Assembly: GCA_022606425.2 (NCBI GenBank) | Contig: JAHDVF020000734.1 | Coordinates: 558,001 to 622,000 of the forward strand | Direction of reading: 5' to 3' | Source of the DNA: Lepidostoma basale | Lineage: Eukaryota; Arthropoda; Insecta; Trichoptera; Lepidostomatidae | DNA length: 64,000 nt | Shown: positions 41,655 to 53,085 of the stretch, in pieces | Layout: every line of letters starts with the position of its first letter | How positions within the stretch are numbered: the stretch's first letter is position 1 | Position numbers and translations under genes: made by a program | The notes under the pieces: generated by a model | The model's input: only the letters and a program-made list of their open reading frames with translations | Told to the model about the DNA's origin: nothing | The model's database searches: none

Positions 41655-41940
41655 CACAACACTTAAAAAGAAATAAAATTAAACATTACAACAAACATGT
41701 TTCGGGAAACAGAAGCCCTCCATCAGTGTAGTTTAATATTATAATATATTAAAAAAATATTTAAAGAAAATTTTCATGAATGTGGTTAGTTTTGACGGAT
41801 GTTTAAAAAAATATTTTGTATTTAGCTATTTAACTACACTGGTGAAAGGCTTCTGTGCCCCAAAAAAAGTTTGTTTAAATGATTATTTTTTAATCTTATT
41901 TCTATTTGCAATAAACTGTTTTGTTACAAAGTAAAAAATG
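41655..41940. repeat. Palindromic hammerhead-like repeat, family h
   Basis: The minus arm reads ACACTGATGGAGGGCTTCTG-TTTCCCGAAACATGTTTG: core CTGATGG with an extra or changed base at A9, GGG/CCC helix, GAAA, palindrome ACATGT and then T. The plus arm (41835-41880, ACACTGGTGAAAGGCTTCTG) is decayed, with AAAAAAAG where GAAAC should be. The flanks AAATAAAATTAAACATT and its inverse repeat on both sides. Confidence 0.6.
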
Positions 41941-42609
41941 TTGTTCAATAACAATTACATTTGTAGCTCGATACATTACTTAGCCACAACATACCCGTTC
42001 TAAGCACGATTCTACTATTCTCTTTTCCACGAATCAATTTCGAAAACTGCAAATCCAAAAGGTATAATAATTCATATCATCGTTGAACCCGATGAATAAT
42101 TACATTCAATGTAACAGCGCACGGTGAAGTTGAATAATAAGCGTACACATGCAGACGTGTGGGGTATACCATGCTTCATACCCAGGCTCGAGTATCGTAC
42201 GATTCACGCGCCGCGGTATGTTAAAATATTATAATAATATATTAATTTCAAAGAAGAAACATAGGAGAGTTATTCATTAAAACTAAATTGCGTGGGTCCG
42301 GGGCTTTGTATTCATTAGTGAGAGACTTCAGAAGTTAATCAAATGAGAATACCTACACAACTACGAATGAAAAAGTACCTATCAACGCAAACATCCTCTA
42401 ATGAGCGGGTACACCTAGCTCGTAATTAGCATACATCAAGGTTTTGCTTTGCTCTTTCATTTCATGGAGGTTTTGTTGAAACAACTGAGAAGCATCTTAT
42501 GCAGAAATGTTGCTGAATACAGCCGATAGTTACAAGGGTTACGTCATAAATTTTATAACATCAATAAAATGTACGTATTTTCATCAATGCATTAAACGTT
42601 GTTTTTTCC

Positions 42610-43016
42610 AAACTACCTAGCCATCATGCCGTCTCCTCGAAGGGGAAGGCAGAAATAATGGACCGCTACAGTTCTTTCCTTACACGCTTCTCTCGCATCC
42701 ACAAAATTCATCCATCGTGTCATGCACATATGTAGATTTCTCTTTGTGACCGATATTAATATTTTATTGATTTGATCGTGCCACATTTTCCTCCATTTCT
42801 TCTTCAGTTAACAAGATTTCCATTCATTGATTGTCTTCCTTGTGTCCAAACCATCTTTATGACCCTTTCATTATTTTGTTCATAATATTTTCATTCGCAT
42901 TGCATTTACCATTCATTATTCTAAGAAATCCCATTCCTACTGCATGTATGCTGCTTCACTTCCACACATAAGGGTCGGTACAAGAACACCATTGCACTCT
43001 CCCATCTTAGCCGTTA
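42610..43016 (-). pseudogene. Retrotransposon A, decayed C-terminal remnant
   Basis: The minus strand begins within a VLVPTLM-like block and passes through a degenerate EMGFLRI-like block, SLRWF-like and WHDQIN-like sequences. It ends in the A terminus next to CCATCATGCCGTCTCC with a degenerate TTAG tail. Several deletions are evident. Confidence 0.7.
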
Positions 43017-43017
43017 A

Positions 43018-43135
43018 ATCCGAGTGATGGTCTAGGGGCAGAACATTCGTTTCTTATAAATGTATAGGATTCTTCTTCGCCAGAATTCGAGTCATTTTAT
43101 CAGAAGGCGATTGAAAATAGTGAATGATTATTTAT
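43018..43135 (+). mobile_element. SINE family 2-like head
   Basis: GAGTGATGGTCTAGGGGCAG matches the A-box region of SINE 2, and GATTCTTCTTCGCCAGAATT plus GAAAATAGTGAATGATTATT resemble its body. The B box is weak (AATTCGAGTC). Confidence 0.45.
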
Positions 43136-43489
43136 AACAAAAAATGCTTTTAATTCAATCATAATTAACAAAAAACTAATCAGAATTATGTGTATATTTA
43201 AAAATAATTCAAAATGGTCGCGGTGGCTATATTATAATATATAATATTAAATTTATCAAACCCAAGTTAATTAGGGTTGTTGGTAAAGGCAAATAATATT
43301 GGGTCAAAATGAAAATTTGTACCACACTGTGTATGTCTGTTCTAGATGAAATGTGTTGACAGAAACAGACCTAAAAGCGGATTCTATTGTGTATTCAAAA
43401 GTACAGGCCACAGTTCCATACAAATCTCGCTATGTGCTCGCTATTCAAAAGCCTTTTAGACACTTGTAAAAAGTTCTGGTTCGCGTATT

Positions 43490-43665
43490 TAGGCTTGTGG
43501 AAGCGATTTCGGAGTGTACCCTATAGTATACCCCTCCCGGCCGCCGCCCGGGGAGCCCGTGGGAATGTAAACAGTCTGGGCGGTGCGGTAACTCGCTAAT
43601 TGTGCTGGTCAATACGACGAGCGGAGCTGATGCCGACTGTTGGGCAATGCCTAACCGCGTAGGGT
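43490..43665. other. GC-rich island within the SMG6 intron
   Basis: Sequence around CTCCCGGCCGCCGCCCGGGG has plus-strand frames but no recognised domain. Function unknown. Confidence 0.4.
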
Positions 43666-44215
43666 CAAGCTTTTGTGTGAATTTACAGAACCGATTACAG
43701 AGACTGGATACAAAATTCGCAAGAACAAAATATTATGTTGCGGGATACGAAACAACGGCCTTCGTGGTACAAGTGTCAATCGAAAAGAGTTATCAAATAG
43801 TGTAACTGAAAACTGATTTTTTAAAAGACAAGCATTCAAATAATCAAAAATAATATTAAAAAATTGGTTAAGTGTTAATCGGACAGAGTTTACAAATAGT
43901 AGAAAGGAATAATATATTAAGAGATAACAAGGAAATAATGAAAATTAAAGTTGTAAAAAATATTTTACAAATATATATTTAGTTAAAATCCACTCATGTT
44001 TGTGGCTTCGACTGGTTTCAGCAGCTTGCTGCCATCTGGTCCAAAAGATTCATTATTTACAATGAACTTCTACCATGAAATTTCAAATACGAGAATTGAG
44101 ATAACAAGGAGATAGTACATAAGTTAACAGAAAAACAGCAATAACAATTTCAAGTGTTTAGGGAGCAGCATGTATAAATAATTATTACAATAATAATGAT
44201 AACGGTAATCACAAA

Positions 44216-44345
44216 GTCTTACGGCCTTCGTGGCATAGTGGCAAAAGCTTTAACTGTCAAATCTAAGTTTCTGCGTTCGATTCCCGGGGATGACAGCGTT
44301 AAAAAAAATCACGCGATCGTTGATCTGGTAAAATTCATGTGACAA
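44216..44345 (+). mobile_element. tRNA-derived SINE family 1, head
   Basis: CTTCGTGGCATAGTGGCAAA (A-box region) and TGCGTTCGATTCCCGGGGAT (B-box region) are 45 bp apart. The body (GATCTGGTAAAATTCATGTG) is truncated where a Jockey-like fragment begins. Confidence 0.7.
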
Positions 44346-44399
44346 ATGTCGATAGACCTTCCACATCTCTCATTGTATCATACAAATGTCGAAAGTCTC

Positions 44400-44880
44400 C
44401 TTTAGCAAAATTCCACCCTCTCCATGACACTGTATCCGTGGATGACACATTCGTACGAGTCCGCGGCGACTGGGAAGTAGAACATAGATTATTTCACCTG
44501 CCACTGTGTAGAACCAATCTACCTATGGTAATGCTCGTGGGCAGGGCAATAATCCTTCTAAACCGCATCTCTTCGAATGTGGACATCTTTCCAATAGTGA
44601 GGCTACCCCAGAAAGCATCTATCTTTTATATAATGTATAAAATTGATATTTGCTTATCTTGTTCTTCTTATTGTTTATTTTTACTTAATTTTTAATTATC
44701 TTGTGTTTTTGTGTTTATGTTTATTGGTTATATTGTATTTTTTAAATTTCACAATTGTATATTTTTTGTGCTTAAAATAGTTTTTTTGTATTCTATAGTC
44801 ACAAGCGATTTGGTTATTATACTGTGATGTTCATGATTTTTCTAAAGATAAATTGAATTGAATTGAATATAATGAGAATC
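44400..44880 (+). pseudogene. Jockey-like LINE, C-terminus and 3' UTR, second copy
   Basis: It encodes AKFHPLHDTVSVDDTFVRVR, LFHLPLCRTNLPMVMLVGRA and IILLNRISSNVDIF before frameshifting. The 3' UTR parallels that at 24580-24815 and ends in TTGAATTGAATTGAAT repeats. The two copies differ in the start of the coding fragment, so they are independent insertions. Confidence 0.75.
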
Positions 44881-45147
44881 AATAGCTTAAAAAAATAACC
44901 GGTTGTACACAAAAATGTGAAATGCAATAGGAAACCACCACATTAAAGGCCTAAGTGGTATCCCAAGAACCAATTTCTTAGAACATTAAGAAAAAATGTA
45001 ACATAATAATTACAAAACCGAAATCTTTGACTTCTGAACGTAGGTCTTTCTATGACATCCTCAAAAACACTATAGAATTCCAAAATGTATTTTTTTATGA
45101 AATAAAATAAAGGTTTTTCCACTTATGAGTTTATATTTTTCTACATA

Positions 45148-46469
45148 CGAGGTCTGTTCAAAAAGTATCGCGAATTTTGAATTTCCGCTGGCTACGTATA
45201 TTTGATTTTTGATTTTTTTGTAGCGTTATGTTGGTACTCATGTCCCTTACTTATGCTGACAAGGTCGGCCATTTTGAATGTTTAGTTAATTTTTGACAGC
45301 TGTTTTGCTTGGATGTGTTTTGGCTCGTCTTCGATTTTTGCCTATTCCAAAAAATGGATCAAAGAATCTGTATCAAATTTTGTGTGAAAAACAAAATAAA
45401 GTGCGCGGACGCATTTCGAATGTTGACTGTGGCATATGGTGAAGCTACCTTGGACCAAAGCAACGTTTATCGGTGGTACAAAATGTTCTCAGAGGGCCGA
45501 GAAGATATGAACGACGAAGAGCGTGCCGGACGCCCGAGCACGTCAACAACAGACGAAAACATTGATAAAGTGAAGAAAATAGTATTAGCCAATCGTCGAA
45601 TCACCGTTAGAGAAGTTGCTGAGGACCTAAACATATCGATTGGCTCGTGCCATTCGATTTTAACCAATGATTTGGGCATGAGTCGGGTCGCCGCGAAATT
45701 CGTGCCAAAATTGCTCAATTTCGACCAAAAACAGCATCGCGTTAACATTGCTCAGGAGATGTTGGACTCGGTCCGTGACGACCCAAATGTGCTCCAGAGG
45801 GTCATAACTGGTGACGAATCATGGGTTTATGGTTATGACGTGGAAACCAAAGCTCAATCATCCCAATGGAAGCTGCCGCATGAGCCAAGACCAAAAAAAG
45901 CGCGCCAAGTTCGGTCGAACGTGAAGGTTTTGCTCACAGTTTTCTTCGATTGCAGGAGCGTGGTGCATCATGAGTTCTTGCCACAGGGTAGTACGGTCAA
46001 TAAGGAATATTACCTGCAAGTTATGCGCAATTTGCGCGAAGCAATCCGCCAGAAACGCCCGGATTTGTGGAAGAACAAAAACTGGCTTTTGCACCATGAT
46101 AACGCCCCTGCTCACACATCGTTGCTTGTGCGCGAATATTTGGCCAAAAACAACACAGTAATGGTGCCGCAGCCACCGTATTCCCCAGACCTGGCCCCCT
46201 GTGACTTTTTCCTGTTTCCAAAACTGAAGAGGCCCATGAAAGGACGACGCTACGCCACGATTGAGGAGATAAAGACGGCATCGAAGGAGGAGCTGAACAA
46301 GATCACAAAAAATGATTTTTTTAAGTGCTTCGAGGATTGGAAAAAACGTTGGCATAAATGTATTATATCCGAGGGGAATTACTTTGAAGGGGACAAAATA
46401 GATATTCATGAATAAATAAATACTTTTTGAAAAAATATAAAATTCGCGATACTTTTTGAACAGACCTCG
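45148..46469 (+). mobile_element. mariner transposon, apparently intact, 1322 bp
   Basis: Identical 31-bp terminal inverted repeats lie at 45148-45178 and 46439-46469 (outer end CGAGGTCTGTTCAAAAAGTA). They are flanked by TA at 45146-45147 and 46470-46471. The size, TA target and DD34D transposase are all as expected for a mariner. Perfect termini plus an uninterrupted gene suggest a recent insertion. Confidence 0.95.
45354..46415 (+). CDS. mariner transposase, full length
   Basis: The open frame runs from 45309, but the methionine at 45354 (MDQRICIKFCVKNKI) gives 353 residues, the usual mariner length. The N-terminal half has the paired helix-turn-helix region (FCVKNKIKCADAFRMLTVAY and DLNISIGSCHSILTNDLGMS) that binds the inverted repeats. 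The catalytic domain has D in VITGDESWVYGYD, D in WLLHHDNAPAH and D in PPYSPDLAPCDFFLFP. There are 34 residues between the second and third aspartates, the DD34D signature. The WVYGYD and YSPDLAPCD motifs are present without substitutions at key positions. No stop or frameshift occurs. The enzyme would cut and paste the element at TA sites. Transcription would be antisense to SMG6. I have not assigned a mariner subfamily. Confidence 0.95.
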   Translation: MDQRICIKFCVKNKIKCADAFRMLTVAYGEATLDQSNVYRWYKMFSEGREDMNDEERAGRPSTSTTDENIDKVKKIVLANRRITVREVAEDLNISIGSCHSILTNDLGMSRVAAKFVPKLLNFDQKQHRVNIAQEMLDSVRDDPNVLQRVITGDESWVYGYDVETKAQSSQWKLPHEPRPKKARQVRSNVKVLLTVFFDCRSVVHHEFLPQGSTVNKEYYLQVMRNLREAIRQKRPDLWKNKNWLLHHDNAPAHTSLLVREYLAKNNTVMVPQPPYSPDLAPCDFFLFPKLKRPMKGRRYATIEEIKTASKEELNKITKNDFFKCFEDWKKRWHKCIISEGNYFEGDKIDIHE

Positions 46470-46809
46470 TATTTCAAAGGTTTAACAAATTAATCGTTCA
46501 CGTATATCGTTCTCCCGGTGATGAAGGTGTAAAACCTTTGAAATATGTCGAGAAAAATGAACTCAAAAATGGAATAGAGTTACATGAGCGCATCTTGGAA
46601 GGCAAACGGGTAAGGCTCAATCTATTATACCTTCTTTCTCAATATAAATTATTGTGTTGTATCGGACGGTCCTGGGAAAAGGCAAAAGTCCATCTGATAG
46701 CACCGGTGACGTCTTACAAAGGCCCTGTACGGGCACAGCAAATGGACACACACTATTCCAATTTAATTATGCGCCATGTTAAGCCTCGGTAGAATAATCG
46801 CCGCAGAAG

Positions 46810-48415
46810 GTTGCTGTAGTAAAAATATTTCAATTAATATATTAAATTTATTGTTATATCCTGATAATAAAACGAAATTAAATTATCATAAGCGCTATAC
46901 GAGTACATAAAGAAATCTGAGTTTAATTTATCAACACTCATTTGATATCAGTTTATTTAAGATTTTTTGCAATAATTGTGACTCTCCAAACGGTTATAAT
47001 CAACATTTTGAATGTATACAAATTCTTGTAGACAAATACTGGATTTTACCCATTTGCGGATATTTTTTTTTATGTATATATAAGGATTAATTGTATCTCA
47101 ATAGAGACGAAGATGTAAATTGTTTTCTGGGAACAGAATATGGTGGCCGAGGCGCTTACAGGACTTATGACCTGTCTTGGTTGGGTTGAGCGATCGTTTT
47201 ATGTTTAACAACATTCCCCATAATATATATAGGTTATAATCAAATGTATAAAAGGATCAATAAGATGGTTAGGGCAATGAAGAAAGTGAATGATTTGAAT
47301 AAATCATGAAACATGACATAACAATCAAATTAGATCAAGTTATAAGATTTTTTCTACAATATATGCGCCAATACTTCGTTTGTCTTGTGGATTCACATTG
47401 AAAAAAAAACACCTAGGACGGACGTCTGCGGTCCGAAAAATGTTTGTGAAAAGTGCAATAAAGCGTTAAGAAAATACAATGTCTTCAAAAGTAATATTCG
47501 CTCCATCATCCCTACCTATCCTTCCAGGAAAACGACGCGATGTTTAATTAATTTATAAAAACTTATTTCGTTATAACTTAGTCAGGTCTAGGGGAAAGAG
47601 CGCCCGACTATGAAGCAAGAAAGCAAGCAAAGGTAATTATTTCAATTTTTTTTCTCCTTCTCAATTCTTTTTATCTTCGGTCAACCCATCCTTTCCAATT
47701 CACATTTGTTTCAAACCAACTAAAAACAAAATATGTTCATTATTTTGAACCAACATTTAATTCAGCATGTATCTCACGAAATGAAAGCTTCTTCGGAAAA
47801 TGTTATCATCGGAGGATGATATTTTACTATATTTTCACAATAAGTGGGACTGGGCGCAAAGGAGAGGAGAAAGGTCACAATAAGCCCGTAGAAAAGATAA
47901 CAGCCCCCGAGTGCGGGGAGCGTTTACGTATAACCACCCCCGAATATTTTATAACAAAAGAAAGGTCCCAACCCTTTGGCCGGCAGGGGGGTGTGGCGGA
48001 GGTCAACAACCCCGACCTTTCGGTGTAATATAATAACGTGGAAGTTTCTTTTTCCGCGTGCCGGGATACGGAAATATTTTGAAATGTCTTACTGTACCTC
48101 TTCAGAACTGAATTAGTACGAAGGCTTAGAAAAACATCTTAGGTGTACATAATTCAAGTTCTTTTTAATACGATATACTTCAAGATACATATTTCTAAAA
48201 TTTCCTTTATGACAATTTTTTTAATGGTTATTATAAAGTGTAACATAAATAATAAATAATAAAACATAACTGTAATTAGCAATGCGGCCATTCATATAAC
48301 TTAGAGCTCGATTACTGAAATTTTGAGAGGACAACTCTTTGGATCAAATAATCTCCTCGTTGCCGAAGAAGTGGCTGATCGCAACATAGTAATTGTTATT
48401 AAACATTCTTATTTT
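46810..48415. other. Spacer within the SMG6 intron
   Basis: A scrap resembling a SINE 2 head (GGTCTAGGGGAAAGAGCGCC) lies at about 47584-47610. A block with GGTGGCCGAGGCGCTTACAG (47140-47160) resembles a tRNA-derived A box. 47845-48025 is GC-rich without an assigned role. Confidence 0.4.
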
Positions 48416-48424
48416 TAGAGATGT

Positions 48425-48865
48425 ATGAAAATGAAGCATTGAAAAGAAGGATGAAAGTAGAATAAATTCAGTAGAAATGAGATCTCTTAAACGAATGTGT
48501 GAGAAATCTTTGTATGATAGTTTTGAAGGAAAATATAATAAGCGAATACAGTGCGCGAAAGTGTTATAGACAAAATAATGAAAGAATCATAAATATGCTT
48601 TGGACGCATGTAAAGACTGAATGAAGAAATAATGGCAAACAAAGTAAATGTAAACGATGTAAACGGAACTTGAAATAGGGGAAGATGGAGGAAAACATGG
48701 CGCGATCAAATCAATCAAATGTTAAATGTGCGTGCATGACAAAATGTACGAATATTGAGGAAGCGAAGGAAGTACGTTAGGAAAGAACAGTGTCGCGGTC
48801 CATTATTTCTGCCTGCCCCTTCGGTAAAACGGCGCGATAGTTAGTTAATTAGTTAGTAAGTTATT
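48425..48865 (+). pseudogene. Retrotransposon A, C-terminal remnant
   Basis: Recognisable blocks are RRMKVE, INSVEMRSLKRMCEKSLYDS, NKIMKES, VNVNDVNGT, a RGRWRKTWRDQINQMLNV block and a normal A terminus with TTAG tail (48838-48862). Several frameshifts and stops. Confidence 0.75.
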
Positions 48866-49034
48866 ATTAGAAATGGTTAAAAAAACTCAAAAAATATTGA
48901 CGCCTAAATTATTATTTTAATTCGTTCGTGGCCTGTATAAAAGCAGGCAATCATTTTATCCATTGACTTTTTATCCAATACTTTTTTCTGAAAAGTAAAC
49001 ATTATCATCAGAAATGTCCGAAATCAGAATCGGA

Positions 49035-49265
49035 AAGGCACATAATGACTTACGGAATCGAAGAAAAAGCGGACACTGTCTGAACGAAACATCTCCTAAG
49101 AACAGCAAAAAATGATCACATTACGACCGTAGCATATGAAAGGATACCTAAAGAGATTCACAGAATCTGCAAAATTGACATAGTGAGATGGAGTAGGCAG
49201 AGAACGATTCTGGAGAGACCACATATAGAAGATTAACCCAGCGAAGAACTACAAGATCGTGATGT
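49035..49265 (+). pseudogene. Possible LINE ORF2 C-terminal remnant
   Basis: Weak resemblance to the post-RT region (IVRWSRQRTILERPHI, then an EDLTQRRTTRS-like block) with stops in all frames. The call is tentative. Confidence 0.3.
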
Positions 49266-49318
49266 ACGAGACTCCAGAGGGCCTAGACCTATGACGTCAT
49301 GATCTATTTATTTGACAT

Positions 49319-49840
49319 AGTGCACAATGGTGTTCTTCTACCGACCCTTATGTATGGAAGCGAAGCATGGAACTGGCAAAAAAGAATGTGAAAGAAGTAG
49401 AATAAATGCAGTAGAAATGAGATCTCTTAGACGAATGTGTGGATACTCTGTGTATGATAGAGTGTCGAATGAAAATATAAGAAGTGAATGCGGTGCGAAT
49501 AATGGTGTCATGAACAAAATAATGAAAGGATCATTAAGATGGTTTGGACATATGGAAAGAATGAATGAAGAAAGAATGGTTAAAAAATTATATGTTAATG
49601 ATGTAAATGGAACCAGAAATAGAGGAAGACCGAGGAAAACGTGGCACGATCAAATAAATCAAATATTGAAAATCGGCCATGTGAGGAGTCAGAGAAATCG
49701 ACGCGCGTGCATGACACGATATATGAATGTTGAGGAAGCGAGAGAAATATTTCAGGAAAGAAAAGTGTGGCAGTCCATTCTTTCTGCCTACCCCTTCGGG
49801 GAGACGGCGTGATGGTTAGTTAGTTAGTTAGTTAGCCAAA
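49319..49840 (+). pseudogene. Retrotransposon A, reference C-terminal copy
   Basis: One frameshift near 49385 separates HNGVLLPTLMYGSEAWNWQK from a long clean frame: INAVEMRSLRRMCGYSVYDR, SECGANNGVMNKIMKGSLRW, FGHMERMNEERMVKKLYVND, NRGRPRKTWHDQINQILKIG, HVRSQRNRRACMTRYMNVEE, AREIFQERKVWQSILSAYPF and GETA stop (49810-49812). The terminus GACGGCGTGATGG and five TTAG units follow directly. This defines the A subfamily: no 3' UTR worth the name, with the tail starting within 25 bp of the stop. There is no RT domain, so the copy cannot move by itself. Confidence 0.9.
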
Positions 49841-49889
49841 TTTGATATCTAAACAGATCGCAAGATCTATACAAAAAGAAGAAGAAAAT

Positions 49890-50205
49890 CAGAAATGTGC
49901 GTGATTCGAGTTACGGTCGTGTATCTGGAAGTGCAGAGGAGCCGAAGGGCGATACGTAGAGGTGACGAAGTGAGTGACGGGCGAGTGGCGCGTGTCGCCA
50001 GGTGGGCGTGCGACTCGTGACATACCGTGCACAGCGCGGCAGCTAGCATTGTACGCTGCCGCTTGCATTGTACATTGTGCGGTGTGACGATTTACCACTA
50101 CCCGGGGGTGTAACTTGCGGCGCTTCCGGCACGGTGTCCCACCGCGGCGGCCTCTCATCCCGCATTATTATTGCGTCAAGACGTCAAAGCCGCCGAGATT
50201 TAGAA
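49890..50205. other. GC-rich island within the SMG6 intron
   Basis: It contains ACCGTGCACAGCGCGGCAGC, CATTGTACGCTGCCGCTTGC and CTTCCGGCACGGTGTCCCAC. Frames overlap on both strands and none is splice-bounded or domain-bearing. Confidence 0.4.
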
Positions 50206-50279
50206 TCATTTGAAGATATTTGCTTGTCCTCTGCATTCCTCGCTTCCTTGTCCGAATGCATTACGACGTGACAGATAAA

Positions 50280-51120
50280 TCTTACTTACCCTACCACAAA
50301 ACCAAGGTGGAATGGATTTAGAAATACAATATTTTAATGTAATATTTTTGTAACAACTAAACAGAATATTTTTTATAATGTTGATGTGATATTTTTTTTT
50401 TATAATACAGTAATTAAGATAAATTCAATGGAATTCACTTTTATATTTTTTTGGTTTTCAAAAAAAAAAAAATCATATATTGCTAATAAGATAATCAAAA
50501 ATAAAATGTTCATTTTGTTAGCCGTTTTAGTTTTAGTTTATGCTTTACTATTTTCTGAATGTTTCACTATTATTGTACTTTCAACTTATCTTTTTTGTTC
50601 CATAATAAGTTAATAATATTCATTCTACTTGTGAGAATACAATAAAACTATTGTTAGTTAATAAAATAAATAAAAAAGAAGTTCAAAATTTGAAAAAACA
50701 CTCATTAATACTTGTGGAATGTTATTATATATTCTAGTTTCGTTTCTGTCATTCACTCGAACTTTCTTTTCTATTATTTTCATACCCATGAACCTTTCGT
50801 GATTTTATTTTTATCCGGTTGGAAAATCACATTTTCGTCAGAAAAAAAGCTAGTAGCATCTTATAAATCGAATTTTTAATCAAAATTCTTCAAACTATTC
50901 ATATTATTCGTTTTGGTATATTTAATGTGACAAGGGTTGTAGCTTTTCGAAATACCAAGTAATAAATGGTTTTTACCGTGGCCTATAACGTCAACAAAAA
51001 AAACAGAAATAATTAATTTCTTTGTATACATAATCCTGAAGTAGAACTGAAAAACCCGTATTTAGTTACAAGCTTTAAGATATTCCAGTGAAAATGTGCG
51101 GAATTAGTATTGTAGTTCTC
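50280..51120. other. AT-rich spacer
   Basis: Nothing recognised. The frames are short and low-complexity. Confidence 0.5.
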
Positions 51121-51124
51121 AAAT

Positions 51125-51275
51125 TGGGTAGGCAGAGAGAATGGACAGCCACTCGATACTAACACCTCTCTAGCTTCCTCCACATTCATACAGCGAGTTA
51201 TACACGTGACACGACCAAATCAATCAAAATTCTAAAACCGGCCAGTCTGACATCGTAGAACATGTGTGACTCGCT
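51125..51275. mobile_element. Two retrotransposon B scraps in opposite orientation
   Basis: 51125-51208 is a minus-strand piece of the B terminus (GGGTAGGCAGAGAGAATGGA to CATTCATACAGCGAGTTATA). 51209-51275 is a plus-strand piece (ACACGACCAAATCAATCAAA, GTGTGACTCGC). They meet without a spacer, indicating an inversion or twin-priming event. Confidence 0.55.
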
Positions 51276-51279
51276 TGTT

Positions 51280-51850
51280 TGATGGATGATCGTGGTTCTC
51301 TTTCTATCGACTTCTCTCGAGGAAATAACGGACGAGTTGGAAATCAAGTTATAGATGGTTTGTTTTAAATCATATGTTCCAAAACGTTACATTGGCCGTT
51401 ATTTGATTCCTTGAAAGCGATTCAAACAAGTATAACAATGTAAGATACGTATCGAATGCTATCGCAATGCAATTTACTTTCCGGAGAGTCGATCGTCTTC
51501 ACAGAAGAGCTGAAGAATATCGCCTCCCTCCTTGGGGGTCCATAATAGGGCTCGGCAATCATACGGCACGGAAGCCCTCACGAGCACCGTTTACTGCGTA
51601 CTTCTCACGGTAGTGCAATCAGACCCGGGCAAACATTGAATGTTCTCCGTGCATTAGTAGTTCACGAACTTCCCTAGCTCGCACTAATTTCTCTAATAAT
51701 AAGTGTGATATTCTTAGAAAAAATCACACTGTACAATCGTGGAATGAAATTTTTGGAATCGCCAAGAAAGTATAATATTGACATTATGATATTAAAACTA
51801 AATATTATCTCCTGCTTTGACTTTATGAATAAAATAAAATTATTTAAAAT
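51280..51850. other. Spacer with a denser unassigned block
   Basis: 51480-51680 is of high complexity and balanced base composition without coding support. Confidence 0.4.
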
Positions 51851-51852
51851 GA

Positions 51853-51940
51853 AAAGGTCCGTTTTATAGAAGTTTTATTATATTTTAAAGGATGATTCGC
51901 TAGAACATGTCAATCAAATATGTCTATCAATATTGAATGC
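51853..51940 (+). repeat. Palindromic family f, half element
   Basis: It keeps GAAAAGGTCCGTTTTATAGA, AGTTTTATTATATTTTAAAG and a trace of the central motif (AACATGTCAATCAAATATG). Confidence 0.5.
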
Positions 51941-51949
51941 TTAGTATGT

Positions 51950-53085
51950 GGTTTTATATCAGTTGAGGAAGGAAGGAAACAGTAAACTCTCCATGTTTTT
52001 TTTTTTGTCTTTTTAGACATTTATACACATTTTTCTAGTGAATATAGCGTGTTTTTAAAAATAAATGGCTTTCCCTTAAATAATTTGAATTCGAACAGAC
52101 TTTTGTCTCTCCTAATGCAAACTAAAAATATAAACCATATAAGCACTTGGCTCTGGATTATTAGCTAAGCGTTCTTCTATTCCACCACCAATGCCCGCAC
52201 CATTGAACTGGTATAGAAAACTTCCCTTAAGCCCTGCGAGCGTGGCGAGCAAGAAAATGACCGCATTTTCTATACAAGCGTTTACTTTACCGACATTAAC
52301 GTCATCCTCTTTCAGATAAAACCGTTTATTTATTTAAATCTCTAACGATAGAGGTTTCGAGAATACGAAATGCAGAGCCGGGGCTATATAAAATATAAAT
52401 ATTTAAATACTCATCTAATATGGCACCGATTTGCAGGGCATGACATCTCGGGGGGCTACGCGGGATTACGTGATTGTCTTGGATCTAAAAATGCCGAGAC
52501 AAATACAGTGACGTCTTTTTTTAACGTGATTTATAAAACTTTAACGCAAATAGACAAACAGGCATGCTCGGTGTCTAATATTTCGATATAAACTATGACG
52601 TTATAAGCTTTCGAGACATGGAAAAACTCATATATTATGATATACTGAATAGAACAGCGTATTTTTTTTTGTACATAAATGATTCTCAGGTTAAAAAGTA
52701 CGTACACATATTTTTTTTAAATAAAAAGGTTATCGCGTAAAATACACATTAATTAAAAATTTATATATAGTGTATACTATATAACTAATTAATAAAATGT
52801 ATATAGCGTTAATAATTCGTCTAGAATATTTGTTATCCGTACATATTTTAGTTAATACTATACCAAATCACAAGATCAATGTGAAGGCCCGTTGGTCGAT
52901 TCAGCATTTTTTTTCCTTTTAGTATATTTTTCTATCTTATCTAAATAAAATAACATTGTTATAATATGTAAGTTCAATAAATAACCCAACGAGCTCATTG
53001 TATTTCTAATGTTTTGATGCATTTATGTTTAAATCAAGCATGGTTGATACAAAAAAGAAAAAATATTAATACTGCTTTACCAACT
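51950..53085. other. AT-rich spacer
   Basis: No recognised feature. The 73-codon frame at 52370-52591 has no domain. Confidence 0.5.

Larger units (their letters stand above)
45060..46560. repeat. Palindromic family g, split by the mariner
   Basis: Left flank 45060-45147 and right part 46470-46560 form one palindromic element once the mariner is removed. The minus arm is TTTCAAAGGTTT... (46472 onward) preceded by ACATA at the insertion point. The plus arm is CCGGTGATGAAGGTGTAAAA-CCTTTGAAATATGTCGAG (46515-46550). The mariner TA target lies inside the stem III palindrome of the minus arm. Confidence 0.7.

Noticed and set aside
45467..46409. Open frames of 93, 183 and 86 codons on the minus strand
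   Set aside because: They are antisense shadows of the mariner transposase and show no independent domain.
49812..49840. Telomeric repeat from (TTAG)n
   Set aside because: The unit is 4 bp (TTAG), not the insect TTAGG pentamer, and always follows the LINE terminus.
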